This document shows, piece after piece, positions 1 to 8,214 of a stretch of 64,000 nucleotides of DNA (position 1 is its first letter; each line of letters starts with the position of its first letter). A model generated the notes under the pieces. That model ran no database searches, was not told the DNA's origin, and saw nothing but the letters and a program-made list of their open reading frames with translations. The translations under genes and the position numbers were made by a program. The stretch is taken from contig NZ_QYUN01000002.1 in assembly GCF_003590875.1 (NCBI RefSeq), positions 1,550,001 to 1,614,000 on the forward strand, in the 5' to 3' direction. Source of the DNA: Noviherbaspirillum cavernae. GTDB lineage: Bacteria > Pseudomonadota > Gammaproteobacteria > Burkholderiales > Burkholderiaceae_D.

Positions 1-2
1 AC

Positions 3-1319
3 GACACGGTTGCCGTCTCCTTCTATTATCGATATCGCTTCGACGGAAAATTCAAAGACATCTCCTGCGGCACTTGGCCTGCTGTCAGTCTGTCCCAGAT
101 TCGTGCCAATCGTGATGCAGCGAAACTCCGAGTCACCGAAGGCGTCGATCCGGTCGCCAAGAAGAAAGTCGAGAAGCAGGAACAGCGGGAAGCCATCGCA
201 GTGCGGTTGGCAGAGATCGAACACGGGAAGGCCGAAGGGCTGACCGTGCAGGACATGTTCGATGCATGGATCGCCGATGGTGTCAGACGAAAGGATGGCA
301 ACGCCGAGTTGCGCCGCTCCTTCAATGCGGACGCGCTACCCAAGATCGGAAGGAAAGAGGTTAGGGCGCTCACGGAGCACGACCTGCGGGGCGTGCTTCG
401 CGCCATGGTTGTGCGTGGCGTCAATCGCGCAGCCGTTGCGATGCGTAACAACCTGATGCAGATGTTCGCCTGGGCAGAGAAGCGCCAGCCATGGCGCAAG
501 CTGTTCGCCGATGGTAATCCGATGGAGCTGATCGAGATCGACAAGATCGTCAGCCCCGATTACGACTTGAACAATCAACGCGACCGGACTCTGTCCACCG
601 AAGAGATTCGGGAGCTGCGTGACATCTTCAGACGGATGCACGCGGAGTACGAGCAAGCGGACAACAAGCGAACTGCCGTGCAGCCGCTGGAGAGGGTAGT
701 CCAATGCGCGATATGGATTATGCTCTCGACGCTTTGCCGCGTCGGTGAGTTGTCCATGGCCCGATGGGAGCATCTCAATCTTGAATCCGGCGCATGGTTT
801 ATCCCGCGCGAGAACGTCAAGGACAACGCCAGCGACCTGACGGTCTATCTATCCGACTTCACCATCGAACGCTTCCGGCAGTTGCATAAGATCACCGGCA
901 AGTCTGAATGGTGCTTCCCGGCGCGGAACAAGGAAGGGTATGTAAACGTGAAGTCTATGAGCAAGCAGATCGGCGACCGGCAGACGATGTTCAAGAAGTC
1001 CCTCGATGGTGGACCGCGCAAACCGATGAAGAACCGGCGCAACGACAACACGCTGGTTCTGGCAAGCGGGAAGAAGGGAGCGTGGACTCCGCACGATCTG
1101 CGCCGCACTGGCGCGACGATGATGCAGAGCCTGGGCGTTTCGATGGACATGATTGACCGCTGCCAGAACCATGTGCTGGCGGGCAGCAAGGTACGCCGGC
1201 ACTACCTCCATCACGATTACGCCAGCGAGAAACGCGAGGCATGGGCTCGGCTTGGAGGGCAGCTATCAGCGATTCTCGCTGCGCCAGAAAATGTGGTCCC
1301 ATTTCAGCGTAAGGCGTAA
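3..1319 (+). CDS. Tyrosine-type site-specific integrase, 5' end outside window
   Basis: Catalyses integration and excision of the island by breaking and rejoining DNA through a tyrosine. The reading frame is open from the first bases of the window, so the true start lies upstream; 438 codons are visible. The first ~50 visible residues (RYRFDGKFKDIS, then LSQIRANRDAAKL and GVDPVAKKK) match the arm-type DNA-binding domain of P4-like integrases. The C-terminal catalytic domain shows the active-site residues: Arg in CRVGEL, HDLRRTG, His in QNHVLAG and the nucleophile Tyr in RRHYLHHDY. P4-type integrases often use tRNA 3' ends, and tRNA-Pro sits at the far right end of this island, though this integrase is at the left end. 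That link is inferred. Family assignment is secure; the exact target is not. Confidence 0.95.
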   Translation, partial: DTVAVSFYYRYRFDGKFKDISCGTWPAVSLSQIRANRDAAKLRVTEGVDPVAKKKVEKQEQREAIAVRLAEIEHGKAEGLTVQDMFDAWIADGVRRKDGNAELRRSFNADALPKIGRKEVRALTEHDLRGVLRAMVVRGVNRAAVAMRNNLMQMFAWAEKRQPWRKLFADGNPMELIEIDKIVSPDYDLNNQRDRTLSTEEIRELRDIFRRMHAEYEQADNKRTAVQPLERVVQCAIWIMLSTLCRVGELSMARWEHLNLESGAWFIPRENVKDNASDLTVYLSDFTIERFRQLHKITGKSEWCFPARNKEGYVNVKSMSKQIGDRQTMFKKSLDGGPRKPMKNRRNDNTLVLASGKKGAWTPHDLRRTGATMMQSLGVSMDMIDRCQNHVLAGSKVRRHYLHHDYASEKREAWARLGGQLSAILAAPENVVPFQRKA

Positions 1320-1516
1320 GTCTCAATGACCCCGCTGGCGGCTACGACGACAGTCGCTGGCGCGGCGGCTATCGAACCGCTGATCATCCGGAGCGGTTAG
1401 TGGACCTGAGTGGACAGAATGAGCAGGTGGCGATTTGGCCCAATAACCCGCCAATACCCCCAATGCCGTTGGATAGCGCCATCGGCACAGCACCGTGTGA
1501 CGCCATAGTTAATCGT

Positions 1517-2269
1517 CTATTTAAGGTCCTCCTCAGGGTGCGTAGGTAGTTTTGCAACCTCTGCATCCAGTCTTGTGACATCCAGTACGCTTGGTTCCTC
1601 ACCAGTATGCAATGCATTTAACTGCGATATCAGGTACGGCATCATGAAGGGCATCGTGACAGTCACCAGGGCTTGTATATCCATCCCATTGGCGATTGTA
1701 GGTAACTGGTCGGCACCACGTTCGCGCACAGTTCCGTCATAAAACTGGTGTCCGCCGCCGCCCCTATATACCCCCGACTTATTGTGTCTCCACGCGACGA
1801 TGGCACGCGGCCCAACGGTGCCGTCAGCGGTATTTTGATGCGCAAACAGGTTGAAGCGCGCCAAGTGATCGGCAACTACAAGTGGTGATACCCGCTTTGC
1901 GTCGCTTGCGCGGACCAGTCGCAATAAATCACGCATCCAGCGCTTATCGTGCATAAGGCACAGCGCTCCCGATCCGGTCAGCCCAAGACAGTGCGCCCGG
2001 TGTGGTCGATCTTTCGACGGGTTCACAACGTGCCGCGTATAGCGGAACACTTGGGTTTTCCTGTCGGGCGCGAGCGCCAGGCCTATTGTGTAGAGTCGCA
2101 ACTCGTCGTCGACGAAGCAGGGAATGACAATGTCGTGTTCTGCGGGACAAAGATGGCTGCGTTGACCTTCAACAATTCGCGATACCCGACCTAAACAACA
2201 GGCACCTGTGTCCACAAGAAATTCTTGTTTTTCTTTAAGGTAGTTTGGTGGATATACTCCGTTGGACAA
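1517..2269 (-). CDS. Hypothetical island protein (250 aa)
   Basis: I do not recognise this protein. It has normal amino-acid composition, with the segments RPHRAHCLGLTGSG and MHDKRWMRDLLRLVRASD and an acidic C-terminus, and shows no signal peptide or clear membrane segment. The frame opens at a TTG (2269), only 22 bases from the start of the divergent gene at 2292; no ATG lies upstream in frame before the two genes would overlap, so the start is uncertain. It lies between the integrase and the replication module, the usual position for accessory genes of an integrated element. No function is proposed. Confidence 0.6.
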   Translation of the reverse strand: MSNGVYPPNYLKEKQEFLVDTGACCLGRVSRIVEGQRSHLCPAEHDIVIPCFVDDELRLYTIGLALAPDRKTQVFRYTRHVVNPSKDRPHRAHCLGLTGSGALCLMHDKRWMRDLLRLVRASDAKRVSPLVVADHLARFNLFAHQNTADGTVGPRAIVAWRHNKSGVYRGGGGHQFYDGTVRERGADQLPTIANGMDIQALVTVTMPFMMPYLISQLNALHTGEEPSVLDVTRLDAEVAKLPTHPEEDLK

Positions 2270-2291
2270 TTCATAACGGAAAGAGTTTCCA

Positions 2292-3071
2292 ATGAAACTA
2301 GATTGGTGGGCCGAGCTAGACGAACCGAATTACCGGCCGATTGAAGCAGCGATTCGTTGGGGTGGCCTAATAGCTGAAGAGGCTGAAATTTTGGCGGTGG
2401 TCGACAGCCATGGGATTCCTTGGCCAGACGCGACTGAGTTCCCGCAGTGGGCCTGTGTGCAGGCGCTTGCAGAAAGGTTGTGGGATGCCATTATTTACGA
2501 TCGCTTGCCGGCATGGTGGATTGCACGGAGTGGTAGAAAGATGCAGGCTGTTGAGTCATTGCCGAGAGCGGCACCTGGCTTGAAGATTTTCCACCGTGAC
2601 CTGAAAGAATGGATGATTCGTCGTTATCCAAGTCAAAGGCCAGCTTTCCTGTTCGATGAGATCGAGCGCACCGAGCATGCGCACGTAGACGCGCCTAAGC
2701 TTCAGGCGGTGCAGGCAGAGCGCGATGCCTTGCAGGCGCAGCTCAATGAGACCGACACGATGCTTCAAGTCACGCGGCAATCGCTTGCCGATGTGATGGC
2801 AGAGCGCGATGCGCTTCATGCACAGATCGTGGCCATGGCGGCAGAACGTGATGCTGCTCTAGAAAAGCCCTTCAGTACGACCGAGCGCAACTCAGTGCTA
2901 ACGGTACTGGCGGCAGTGCTTGATTATTCCGATATTGACCCAACTGCCAGAGGCAGTGCTAAGCAAGTCGAAGGGTGGACGGAGCAAATGGGTGCGCGGG
3001 TGACTGATGATACGATTCGCAGAATCTTCTCGCAGATTCCTGCTGCCGTCGACAGCCGCAGAACGAAATAG
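2292..3071 (+). CDS. Hypothetical island protein with central coiled coil (259 aa)
   Basis: Function unknown. The N-terminal ~110 residues are Trp-rich (MKLDWWAELDEPNYRPIEAA) and globular, a form I associate with cargo genes of integrative elements. Residues ~135-195 form a coiled coil with repeated units containing QAERDALQAQ, MAERDALHAQ and MAAERDAALE. The C-terminal ~60 residues (SVLTVLAAVLDYSDIDP to IRRIFSQIPAAV) resemble the small helical domain found at the end of many phage or plasmid accessory proteins. ATG start, with GGAAAGAG about 8 bases upstream. It is followed by a 120-base gap with 21-bp repeats and then the alpA-like gene. Confidence 0.7.
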   Translation: MKLDWWAELDEPNYRPIEAAIRWGGLIAEEAEILAVVDSHGIPWPDATEFPQWACVQALAERLWDAIIYDRLPAWWIARSGRKMQAVESLPRAAPGLKIFHRDLKEWMIRRYPSQRPAFLFDEIERTEHAHVDAPKLQAVQAERDALQAQLNETDTMLQVTRQSLADVMAERDALHAQIVAMAAERDAALEKPFSTTERNSVLTVLAAVLDYSDIDPTARGSAKQVEGWTEQMGARVTDDTIRRIFSQIPAAVDSRRTK

Positions 3072-3079
3072 GCGTAAAA

Positions 3080-3131
3080 CCGAATTCGGATTTGATAATG
3101 CCAAATTCGGATTTGCTAGTACCGAATTCGG
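3080..3131. repeat. Three direct repeats at 21-bp spacing, iteron-like
   Basis: CCGAATTCGG at 3080, CCAAATTCGG at 3101 and CCGAATTCGG at 3122 are spaced exactly 21 bp apart; the first two continue with ATTTG. The 10-bp core is itself palindromic in copies 1 and 3. They lie just upstream of the AlpA-like regulator and the primase/helicase operon. Two helical turns per repeat is what an operator array or replication iterons would show. Function is inferred; the spacing is seen directly. Confidence 0.7.
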
Positions 3132-3194
3132 CCCCGAATCACATCTAAAAAATCATCCTGTAGGCGTGTTCAACAAGGTCCATGGAGGACAGAC

Positions 3195-3500
3195 ATGCCG
3201 AAAACAATCCTGCGTTTTCCCGGAGTAAAGGCGAAGAGTGGTGTAAGCCGTTCGACGCATTACAACCAAATCAAAGATGGCCTCATGACGCGCCCGGTCG
3301 CGCTCGGTCCGCGCGCACGCGGCTGGCCCGAAAACGAAATCGATGCGCTGAATGCGGCCCGCATTGCCGCCAAGTCCGATGATGAAATTCGCGTCTTGGT
3401 GAAGCAATTGGAGGCCGCCCGCAAGGCCGCGCCTTGCCTTGTTGCAGAAATGTGCAACGTGGCGGAGGAGCCTGAATCGATCAACAAGAAAACGGCGTAA
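3195..3500 (+). CDS. AlpA-family (MerR-type HTH) regulator
   Basis: Small DNA-binding protein of 101 residues. The segment GVSRSTHYNQIKDGLMTRPVAL followed by RGWPENEIDALNAAR is the winged-helix pattern of AlpA/CP4-57 regulators, which control excision or expression of integrated elements. It lacks the usual leading RxxEV start of AlpA and instead opens MPKTILRFPGV. ATG start with GGAGG nine bases upstream. Its stop codon lies 13 bases before the start of the primase/helicase gene, so the two are probably one operon. It may act on the 21-bp repeats directly upstream, which is inference. Confidence 0.8.
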   Translation: MPKTILRFPGVKAKSGVSRSTHYNQIKDGLMTRPVALGPRARGWPENEIDALNAARIAAKSDDEIRVLVKQLEAARKAAPCLVAEMCNVAEEPESINKKTA

Positions 3501-3513
3501 GGAGGCGTGCACC

Positions 3514-5718
3514 GTGAATGACATCCTTTCCCAATTCCGTGACGCGATCCAGCGTGCAGGACTGATGCCGCCGGATAACATAGTGGCGGACGGTAAGCTG
3601 CACCGCTTCGCCAGCAATGGCCAGCGTGGTGACGATTCCGGCCGCTACGTGCTGCATCTGGACGGCATCCCGGCCGGCTGGATCGGCGACTACCGCACCG
3701 ACGTGGACCAAACCTGGCGCGTCGACATTGGCCGTGCACTGACTCAAGCCGAGCAGGAGGAGCACAAACGCCGTGCGCCCGCTATGCGCGCGAAACGCGA
3801 AACCGATGAAAAGCTGCGCCGTGTCGAAGCCGCCACCAAGGCCATCACGCTCTGGAAAAAAGCGGCTCCGGCCTCGTCCGATCATCCTTACTTGATGCAC
3901 AAGCATGTGGCCCCCGTGCCGACGTTGCGGGAGATCGACGCCCATGATGCAGCAACGCTTCTCGATTACACGCCCAAGTCGCGCGGCGAAGAACTTACCG
4001 GCCGCTTGCTGGTCGCGCCGGTCAAGATCGGCAACATGATTTCGACTTGCGAGCTTATCGATGTCCACGGGCGCAAATCGGCCATCTACGGCGGCGCAAA
4101 GGCGGCCGGTTATTGGGCCGCGCAGCCGCTGCCGGACGGCGAAGGCACTGAACTGATTCTGTCGATCGGCGAGGGGGTGGCAACGGTCCTGTCAGTTCAA
4201 GCCGCGACTGGCTACCCGGTGGTCGCCGCGCTTTCGGCGGGCAACCTGCTGCCCGTGGCTAAGGTCATGCGCGCGCGCTATCCCATGGCGCGTCTGGTGA
4301 TTCTCGGCGATCTCGGCAATGGCATGGAACAGGCGGAAAACGCCGCGCGGGCTGTGGGGGCGCTGCTTGCCATCCCGGCGTTCGGCCAAGATCGCCCAGA
4401 CAACGCAACCGACTTCAACGATCTCGCGGTGCTGCATGGCCAGGAAGCCGTAAAACAGGCGATAGCAGCCGCAACAGCGCCGGAACCGCTATCAGTCCAA
4501 CCCGAGCAAAAAAACGTGCCGGAGGAAGAATACGCCGGTCACGTCGAGCTGATTCGAGGTAGTGACCTGACGCCCGAGCCGGTGATGTGGCTATGGCAGG
4601 GTTGGCTGGCCGCCGGCAAAATGCATATCCTCGGCGGTGCGCCCGGCACTGGCAAGACAACCATTGCGATGGCGCTGGCGGCGACGGTATCGGTCGGCAG
4701 ACGCTGGCCGGATGGCATGCGTGCTCCTTTGGGCAACGTGGTGATTTGGACCGGCGAGGATGACCCGCGCGATACATTGGTTCCGCGACTCGCTTTGTCA
4801 GGGGCGGACCTATCACGCGTCTATTTCATCACTGACGTTCGCGAAGGGAACGAGCGCCGCTCGTTCGATCCCGCCCGCGACATGGACAAACTGACGCGCA
4901 AGCTGATTGAAATCGGCGACGTTCGCCTGTTGATTGTCGATCCGATCGTATCGGTGGTTGTCGGCGACTCGCACAAAAACGCCGAGGTGCGACGTGGTCT
5001 GCAACCGTTGGTCGATCTAGCGGCATCGATGCGATGCGCGCTGTTGGGTATTACGCACCTTACCAAGGGCACCGCCGGACGCGATCCGGTCGAGCGCTTG
5101 ACCGGCAGCCTCGCGTTCGGCGCTCTGGCGCGCGTGGTGATGATGGCGGCCAAGTACCAGGAGGAAGATGAACATGGTCGCACCGTGCGCGTGTTCTTGC
5201 GCGCCAAAAGCAACATCGGTCCAGACGATGGCGGTTTTGAATACGATTTGCATCAAGGCGAAATGAAAAGCCATCCCGGCATCGTCGCTTCGTCCGTGCT
5301 GTGGGGTAATGCAGTCGAGGGCACGGCGCGCGAGTTGTTGGCGACGGCCGATACGGCTGCCGATGACGGCGAGGGCGGCACCTCGGCCGATGCCAAGCGC
5401 TTTCTCTCTGATTTGCTGGCCGATGGACCATTGCCGGTCAACCAGGTCAAGGCTGATGCCAACGGTGCGGGCTATTCGTGGCCCACGATCCGCCGCGCGC
5501 AAAAAGCGCTCGGCATCAAGTCTTCCAAGTCTGGACTGAAAGGCCCCTGGAAATGGGCGCTGCCCTCAAAGCGCATCCAGCAGCCCGAAGGTGCTCAACA
5601 AAATGCCGAAGGTGCCCAACAAAATATCGTGAGCACCTTCGGGAATCGTGAGCATCTTCGGGACGATTCGGATCAGAACGATCGTGGCGACTCGGACTAC
5701 GCTGAGGTGGAAGTATGA
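3514..5718 (+). CDS. Primase (TOPRIM)-RepA-type helicase fusion
   Basis: Replication protein of the mobile element. The N-terminal half has a zinc-less primase/TOPRIM layout, with LILSIGEGVATVLSV and ARLVILGDLGNG as the TOPRIM acidic motifs. The C-terminal half is an AAA_25 RepA-like hexameric helicase domain, with Walker A GGAPGTGKTT, Walker B LLIVDP and the sensor segment GITHLTKG. A helix-turn-helix-like stretch (SWPTIRRAQKALGIK) follows. I chose GTG 3514 because AAGGAGG lies nine bases upstream, giving 734 residues; earlier in-frame starts overlap alpA without a ribosome site. The last 44 codons contain the repeated heptapeptide EGAQQN, a product of the DNA repeats at 5585-5664. The next gene overlaps its stop. 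Confidence 0.88.
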   Translation: MNDILSQFRDAIQRAGLMPPDNIVADGKLHRFASNGQRGDDSGRYVLHLDGIPAGWIGDYRTDVDQTWRVDIGRALTQAEQEEHKRRAPAMRAKRETDEKLRRVEAATKAITLWKKAAPASSDHPYLMHKHVAPVPTLREIDAHDAATLLDYTPKSRGEELTGRLLVAPVKIGNMISTCELIDVHGRKSAIYGGAKAAGYWAAQPLPDGEGTELILSIGEGVATVLSVQAATGYPVVAALSAGNLLPVAKVMRARYPMARLVILGDLGNGMEQAENAARAVGALLAIPAFGQDRPDNATDFNDLAVLHGQEAVKQAIAAATAPEPLSVQPEQKNVPEEEYAGHVELIRGSDLTPEPVMWLWQGWLAAGKMHILGGAPGTGKTTIAMALAATVSVGRRWPDGMRAPLGNVVIWTGEDDPRDTLVPRLALSGADLSRVYFITDVREGNERRSFDPARDMDKLTRKLIEIGDVRLLIVDPIVSVVVGDSHKNAEVRRGLQPLVDLAASMRCALLGITHLTKGTAGRDPVERLTGSLAFGALARVVMMAAKYQEEDEHGRTVRVFLRAKSNIGPDDGGFEYDLHQGEMKSHPGIVASSVLWGNAVEGTARELLATADTAADDGEGGTSADAKRFLSDLLADGPLPVNQVKADANGAGYSWPTIRRAQKALGIKSSKSGLKGPWKWALPSKRIQQPEGAQQNAEGAQQNIVSTFGNREHLRDDSDQNDRGDSDYAEVEV
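5585..5664. repeat. Two direct plus two inverted CCGAAGGTGCTCA repeats
   Basis: Two 21-bp tandem copies begin at 5585 and 5606 (CCGAAGGTGCTCAACAAAAT and a one-base variant). They are followed by two reverse-complement copies in 19-bp tandem at 5627 and 5646 (TCGTGAGCACCTTCGGGA and TCGTGAGCATCTTCGGGA). CCGAAGGTGCTCA at 5585-5597 pairs perfectly with TGAGCACCTTCGG at 5630-5642. The array lies inside the 3' end of the primase/helicase coding region. A related array in the same orientation pattern is at 8056-8130. Confidence 0.85.
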
Positions 5719-6272
5719 TGCCGGCGGCAATGGTCGAGGTCGCCAGAAAGGATGGGGTGACACTCGCCTTGTCCGACACCGACACGATCAAGCTCGCCGG
5801 TCACAAACTGGCGGTGAAGCGTTGGATGCCGCTGATCCGGCAAAACAAGCCTGCGATCCTTGCTGTGCTGTTGGAAGAGGCCGCTGTCGCAGACGAGAAC
5901 GTCGGTCACATGTCGATCGCCACATTGACCACTGATGATGACCTTACGCGCGAGGCAGCGCTAGCGCACCATCAGGCAAACGACCTGTCCATCCAGGATG
6001 ACTTCAAGCGCCAACGCCGCAATGAGGGGGATGTACCCGACCGTGCAGAAGAAGCACCGCGCTCGATTACTTTCGGCGACGAGCGGAGGACCTGCACGCA
6101 ATGCCGGAACCTAATGCCGAGCGGTCAGTGCATGGCCGCCATACGCGGCGAGCTGAACGCCACCCAGACCTATGAACCAATCCAGGACCTGTTGCAGCGA
6201 TGCGCCGGCTATCTGCCTGGACCGGACGATGCCGACCAGCGCACGGGCCATGAGCGCCGTTGGCCTGCCTAA
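5715..6272 (+). CDS. TubC_N-like docking domain / zinc-ribbon-like protein
   Basis: 185 residues, start ATG overlapping the stop of the helicase gene (ATGATG), so translationally coupled to it. Residues ~5-50 (VARKDGVTLALSDTDTIKLAGH to NKPAILAVLLEE) match the short TubC N-terminal docking fold often found in proteins that follow replication genes of integrative elements. The middle is charged and probably disordered. The C-terminus has Cys pairs in CTQCRNLMPSGQCMA and a later RCAGY, which look like a metal-binding knuckle. The biochemical role is unknown; position suggests help in element replication or DNA handling. Confidence 0.7.
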   Translation: MMPAAMVEVARKDGVTLALSDTDTIKLAGHKLAVKRWMPLIRQNKPAILAVLLEEAAVADENVGHMSIATLTTDDDLTREAALAHHQANDLSIQDDFKRQRRNEGDVPDRAEEAPRSITFGDERRTCTQCRNLMPSGQCMAAIRGELNATQTYEPIQDLLQRCAGYLPGPDDADQRTGHERRWPA

Positions 6273-6695
6273 AGTGGAAAGTGGTGTGCAATTCGCTAAA
6301 CGTCGTCCCACTATGAAGATCGTTTCGGCGGACGAGAAGGCGATGGACAACTAGAGCGTGTGACGCAGCTTGACGCAGGTTTTGACGCAATGAAACGGTC
6401 GTCGTATTGTGCTTTCTCACTAACTACCTTTCATCAGGCCATGTCGGCTTATTGGTGAGGGGAACGGAACTGACCATGCTCCGAAGTCGCTCAAAATGCC
6501 GCTGCTCTGGGTGCGCGTACTCGGTATCCTGTTTGCGTTGAATCATTCCGGTGTTGGGCGGCTCGACTAACATGAGTGCCGGGTGGTGTTCCGACTGACT
6601 GGCGATGCGTCTGCGAGCACACAGCACCATGCCGCACATTGAGCTGCAACAAACCTCTCGGTCCCAAGGATTCTTCATTCATGAATGGAAGACAA
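6273..6695. other. Gene-poor interval with repeats and one promoter candidate
   Basis: No convincing gene in these 423 bases. Three TGACGCA units occur at 6361, 6371 and 6384. The last forms part of a possible sigma70 promoter listed separately. A minus-strand frame at 6424-6678 has no recognisable features and is not called. Confidence 0.5.
6382..6410 (+). promoter_or_regulatory. Candidate sigma70 promoter
   Basis: TTGACG (6382-6387) and TATTGT (6405-6410) are separated by exactly 17 bases. It points toward the gene pair at 6696-7833 and would give a leader of about 280 bases. Two more TGACGCA copies directly upstream could be operator half-sites. Confidence 0.35.
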
Positions 6696-7124
6696 ATGGA
6701 ACAATGCGTGGCCCTCGTTTCGTGCGTGAAGACAAAGCAAGAGCGTGCGGCAGCCGCACAGGACCTGTATCGTTCGACGCTCTTTACGGGCATGCGCCGC
6801 TATGCAGAACAATACGCCGATGCTTGGTTTATCCTGTCTGCCGAATATGGTGTACTGCGGCCTAGCCAGGTGATTGCTCCATATGAGCGCACCTTGAACA
6901 CTATGCGTAAGCCGGATCGGTTAGCGTGGGCTTCACGCGTCCAACAACAACTGCTCCAAGTATTACCAACCGGCGTTACGGTCGTTTTTCTTGCGGGAGA
7001 CCGTTACCGCGAGCACCTCGTCCCGTTTCTCAAGTACCATGGGTTTGTCACGCGAGTGCCCATGGAGGGACTTCCATTTGGTCGTCAGCTTAGCTGGTTG
7101 AACGAGCAGACACGTAATGCGTAA
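6696..7124 (+). CDS. DUF6884-like protein
   Basis: 142-residue protein of unknown activity. It opens with VALVSCVKTKQ, then has YRSTLFTGMRRYAEQYADAWFILSAEYGVLRP and APYERTLNTM. This pattern (conserved SC near the N-terminus, the motif SA-x-YG-x-L, then PY-x-x-TL) I recognise as DUF6884; it loosely recalls YaaA and the second domain of archaeosine-type enzymes, which is inference only. I chose ATG 6696 because GGAAG sits about seven bases upstream; an ATG at 6681 is possible. It overlaps the following gene by eight bases, so the two are likely co-translated and functionally linked. Confidence 0.75.
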   Translation: MEQCVALVSCVKTKQERAAAAQDLYRSTLFTGMRRYAEQYADAWFILSAEYGVLRPSQVIAPYERTLNTMRKPDRLAWASRVQQQLLQVLPTGVTVVFLAGDRYREHLVPFLKYHGFVTRVPMEGLPFGRQLSWLNEQTRNA

Positions 7125-7833
7125 TTTACTATCTGATCTCGACCAGTTTTACACGCTTCTGACCCGCCTTGAGGCAGCGGGGCAGGGTGAGCACTTAGGT
7201 TCCTATTCGGGCCGAGCGCGCTTCCCGCTTCGGGGGGTATATTTTTTTCATGAGCCAGGCGAGTACCGCCGGAGTCATCCAAATTCGCCGCGCATTGTTA
7301 GGGTCGGCACCCACGCCGTCAGCGCAAACGCAAAATCCACGTTGTGGCAGCGCTTGCGTACACACTGCGGCACGCGCGCAGGTGGCGGGAATCATCGTGG
7401 TTCAGTGTTTCGACGCCATATCGGCGCTGCCTTGATTGCCCGTGACGGTCTGTCGTTGCCGACGTGGGGTGTGGGCCAAGCTGCGCCGCCAAGGTTGCGT
7501 GAAAGTGTGACGAATCAGTTGGCCGAGGCGGCGTGCGAGCGCGAGGTATCTGCATACATCGGCGCAATGCCCATCTTATGGGTTGATGTGCCCGATGCTC
7601 CTGGACCAACCAGCGAACGCGCCTTCATTGAAAGGAATGCCATTGCGCTGCTATCTCAGGTCGGTATGTCCACCGAGTCCGCGTCAAGGTCTTGGTTGGG
7701 GCTGCATAGCCCGCGATCGGAGATTCGTAGTAGCAGGCTATGGAACGTCGACTACACCGGGCAGACCTATGATCCGCGATTCCTGAACGTGCTGGCGACG
7801 GCCGTGGAACGCACCGTGAAGCAGCATCTTTAG
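7117..7833 (+). CDS. GIY-YIG-like nuclease-fold protein
   Basis: 238 residues, starting inside the end of the DUF6884-like gene. Residues ~38-105 resemble a divergent GIY-YIG core: GVYFFHEPGEYR (GIY equivalent), PRIVRVGTHAV (YIG equivalent), then STLWQRLRTHCG with the expected Arg, and SERAFIERNAIALLS with a Glu in the position of the catalytic Glu helix. The remainder (RSWLGLHSPRSEIRSSRLWNVDYTG) looks like a substrate-recognition region. If active it would cut DNA. Pairing with DUF6884 in a defence-rich island suggests a two-component DNA-targeting or DNA-modification-sensing unit. Fold assignment is moderate and function is unknown. Confidence 0.6.
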   Translation: MRNLLSDLDQFYTLLTRLEAAGQGEHLGSYSGRARFPLRGVYFFHEPGEYRRSHPNSPRIVRVGTHAVSANAKSTLWQRLRTHCGTRAGGGNHRGSVFRRHIGAALIARDGLSLPTWGVGQAAPPRLRESVTNQLAEAACEREVSAYIGAMPILWVDVPDAPGPTSERAFIERNAIALLSQVGMSTESASRSWLGLHSPRSEIRSSRLWNVDYTGQTYDPRFLNVLATAVERTVKQHL

Positions 7834-8214
7834 GCGCACTATTTCATTGATAGCTCGGCGCGCCAGCCCGCTCGTCCGAGCGCCCGCATAACCCACCAAA
7901 GCATCACGCCCTCATCCGAGTAAAGATGATGCCCTTGCGAACTAGTGACGAATTTCCACATGGTCAATGAATTTGACGAACGATATGGCTTGTAAGGGCG
8001 GTATCGTGTCGGTGAAATACTTCGCCAATATGCGTGATGGTCGGCGTGTCGCATACCGAAGGTGCTCAACATGTCCGAAGATGCCCATCCTTTTTGTTTG
8101 AGCATCTTCGGACATGTTGAGCATCTTCGCCCAAGAGCGCTCCGTAGAAGTAGCGCCGCGCTTTATCAAATTCCACAGCTCGTTGCTATCCTGCGGAGTT
8201 GCCATAAGGAAGGC
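7834..8214. other. Non-coding interval with a hairpin-forming repeat array
   Basis: 381 bases without a convincing gene. The only structure seen is the four-copy repeat array at 8056-8130, listed separately. Open frames on both strands across the array give nearly the same peptide (LNMSEDA... and ...IFGHVEHLR) because the DNA is an inverted repeat; this argues against coding. Confidence 0.6.
8056..8130. repeat. Second two-direct-two-inverted CCGAAG(A/G)TG array
   Basis: Direct copies CCGAAGGTGCTCAACATGT (8056-8074) and CCGAAGATGCCCATCC (8075-8090) are followed by inverted copies TTTGAGCATCTTCGG (8097-8111) and ACATGTTGAGCATCTTCGC (8112-8130). The outer pair forms a 19-base stem with two imperfect positions. 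The core is the same as in the array at 5585-5664, and the copies have the same orientation order. Confidence 0.85.

Noticed and set aside
3080..3131. Possible CRISPR array
   Set aside because: Repeats are only ~10 bp with 11-bp spacing, there are three copies and no cas genes; they look like operator or iteron sites.
6424..6678. Minus-strand 84-codon frame upstream of the DUF6884-like gene
   Set aside because: No recognisable motif, weak start and it would overlap the leader of the better-supported pair.
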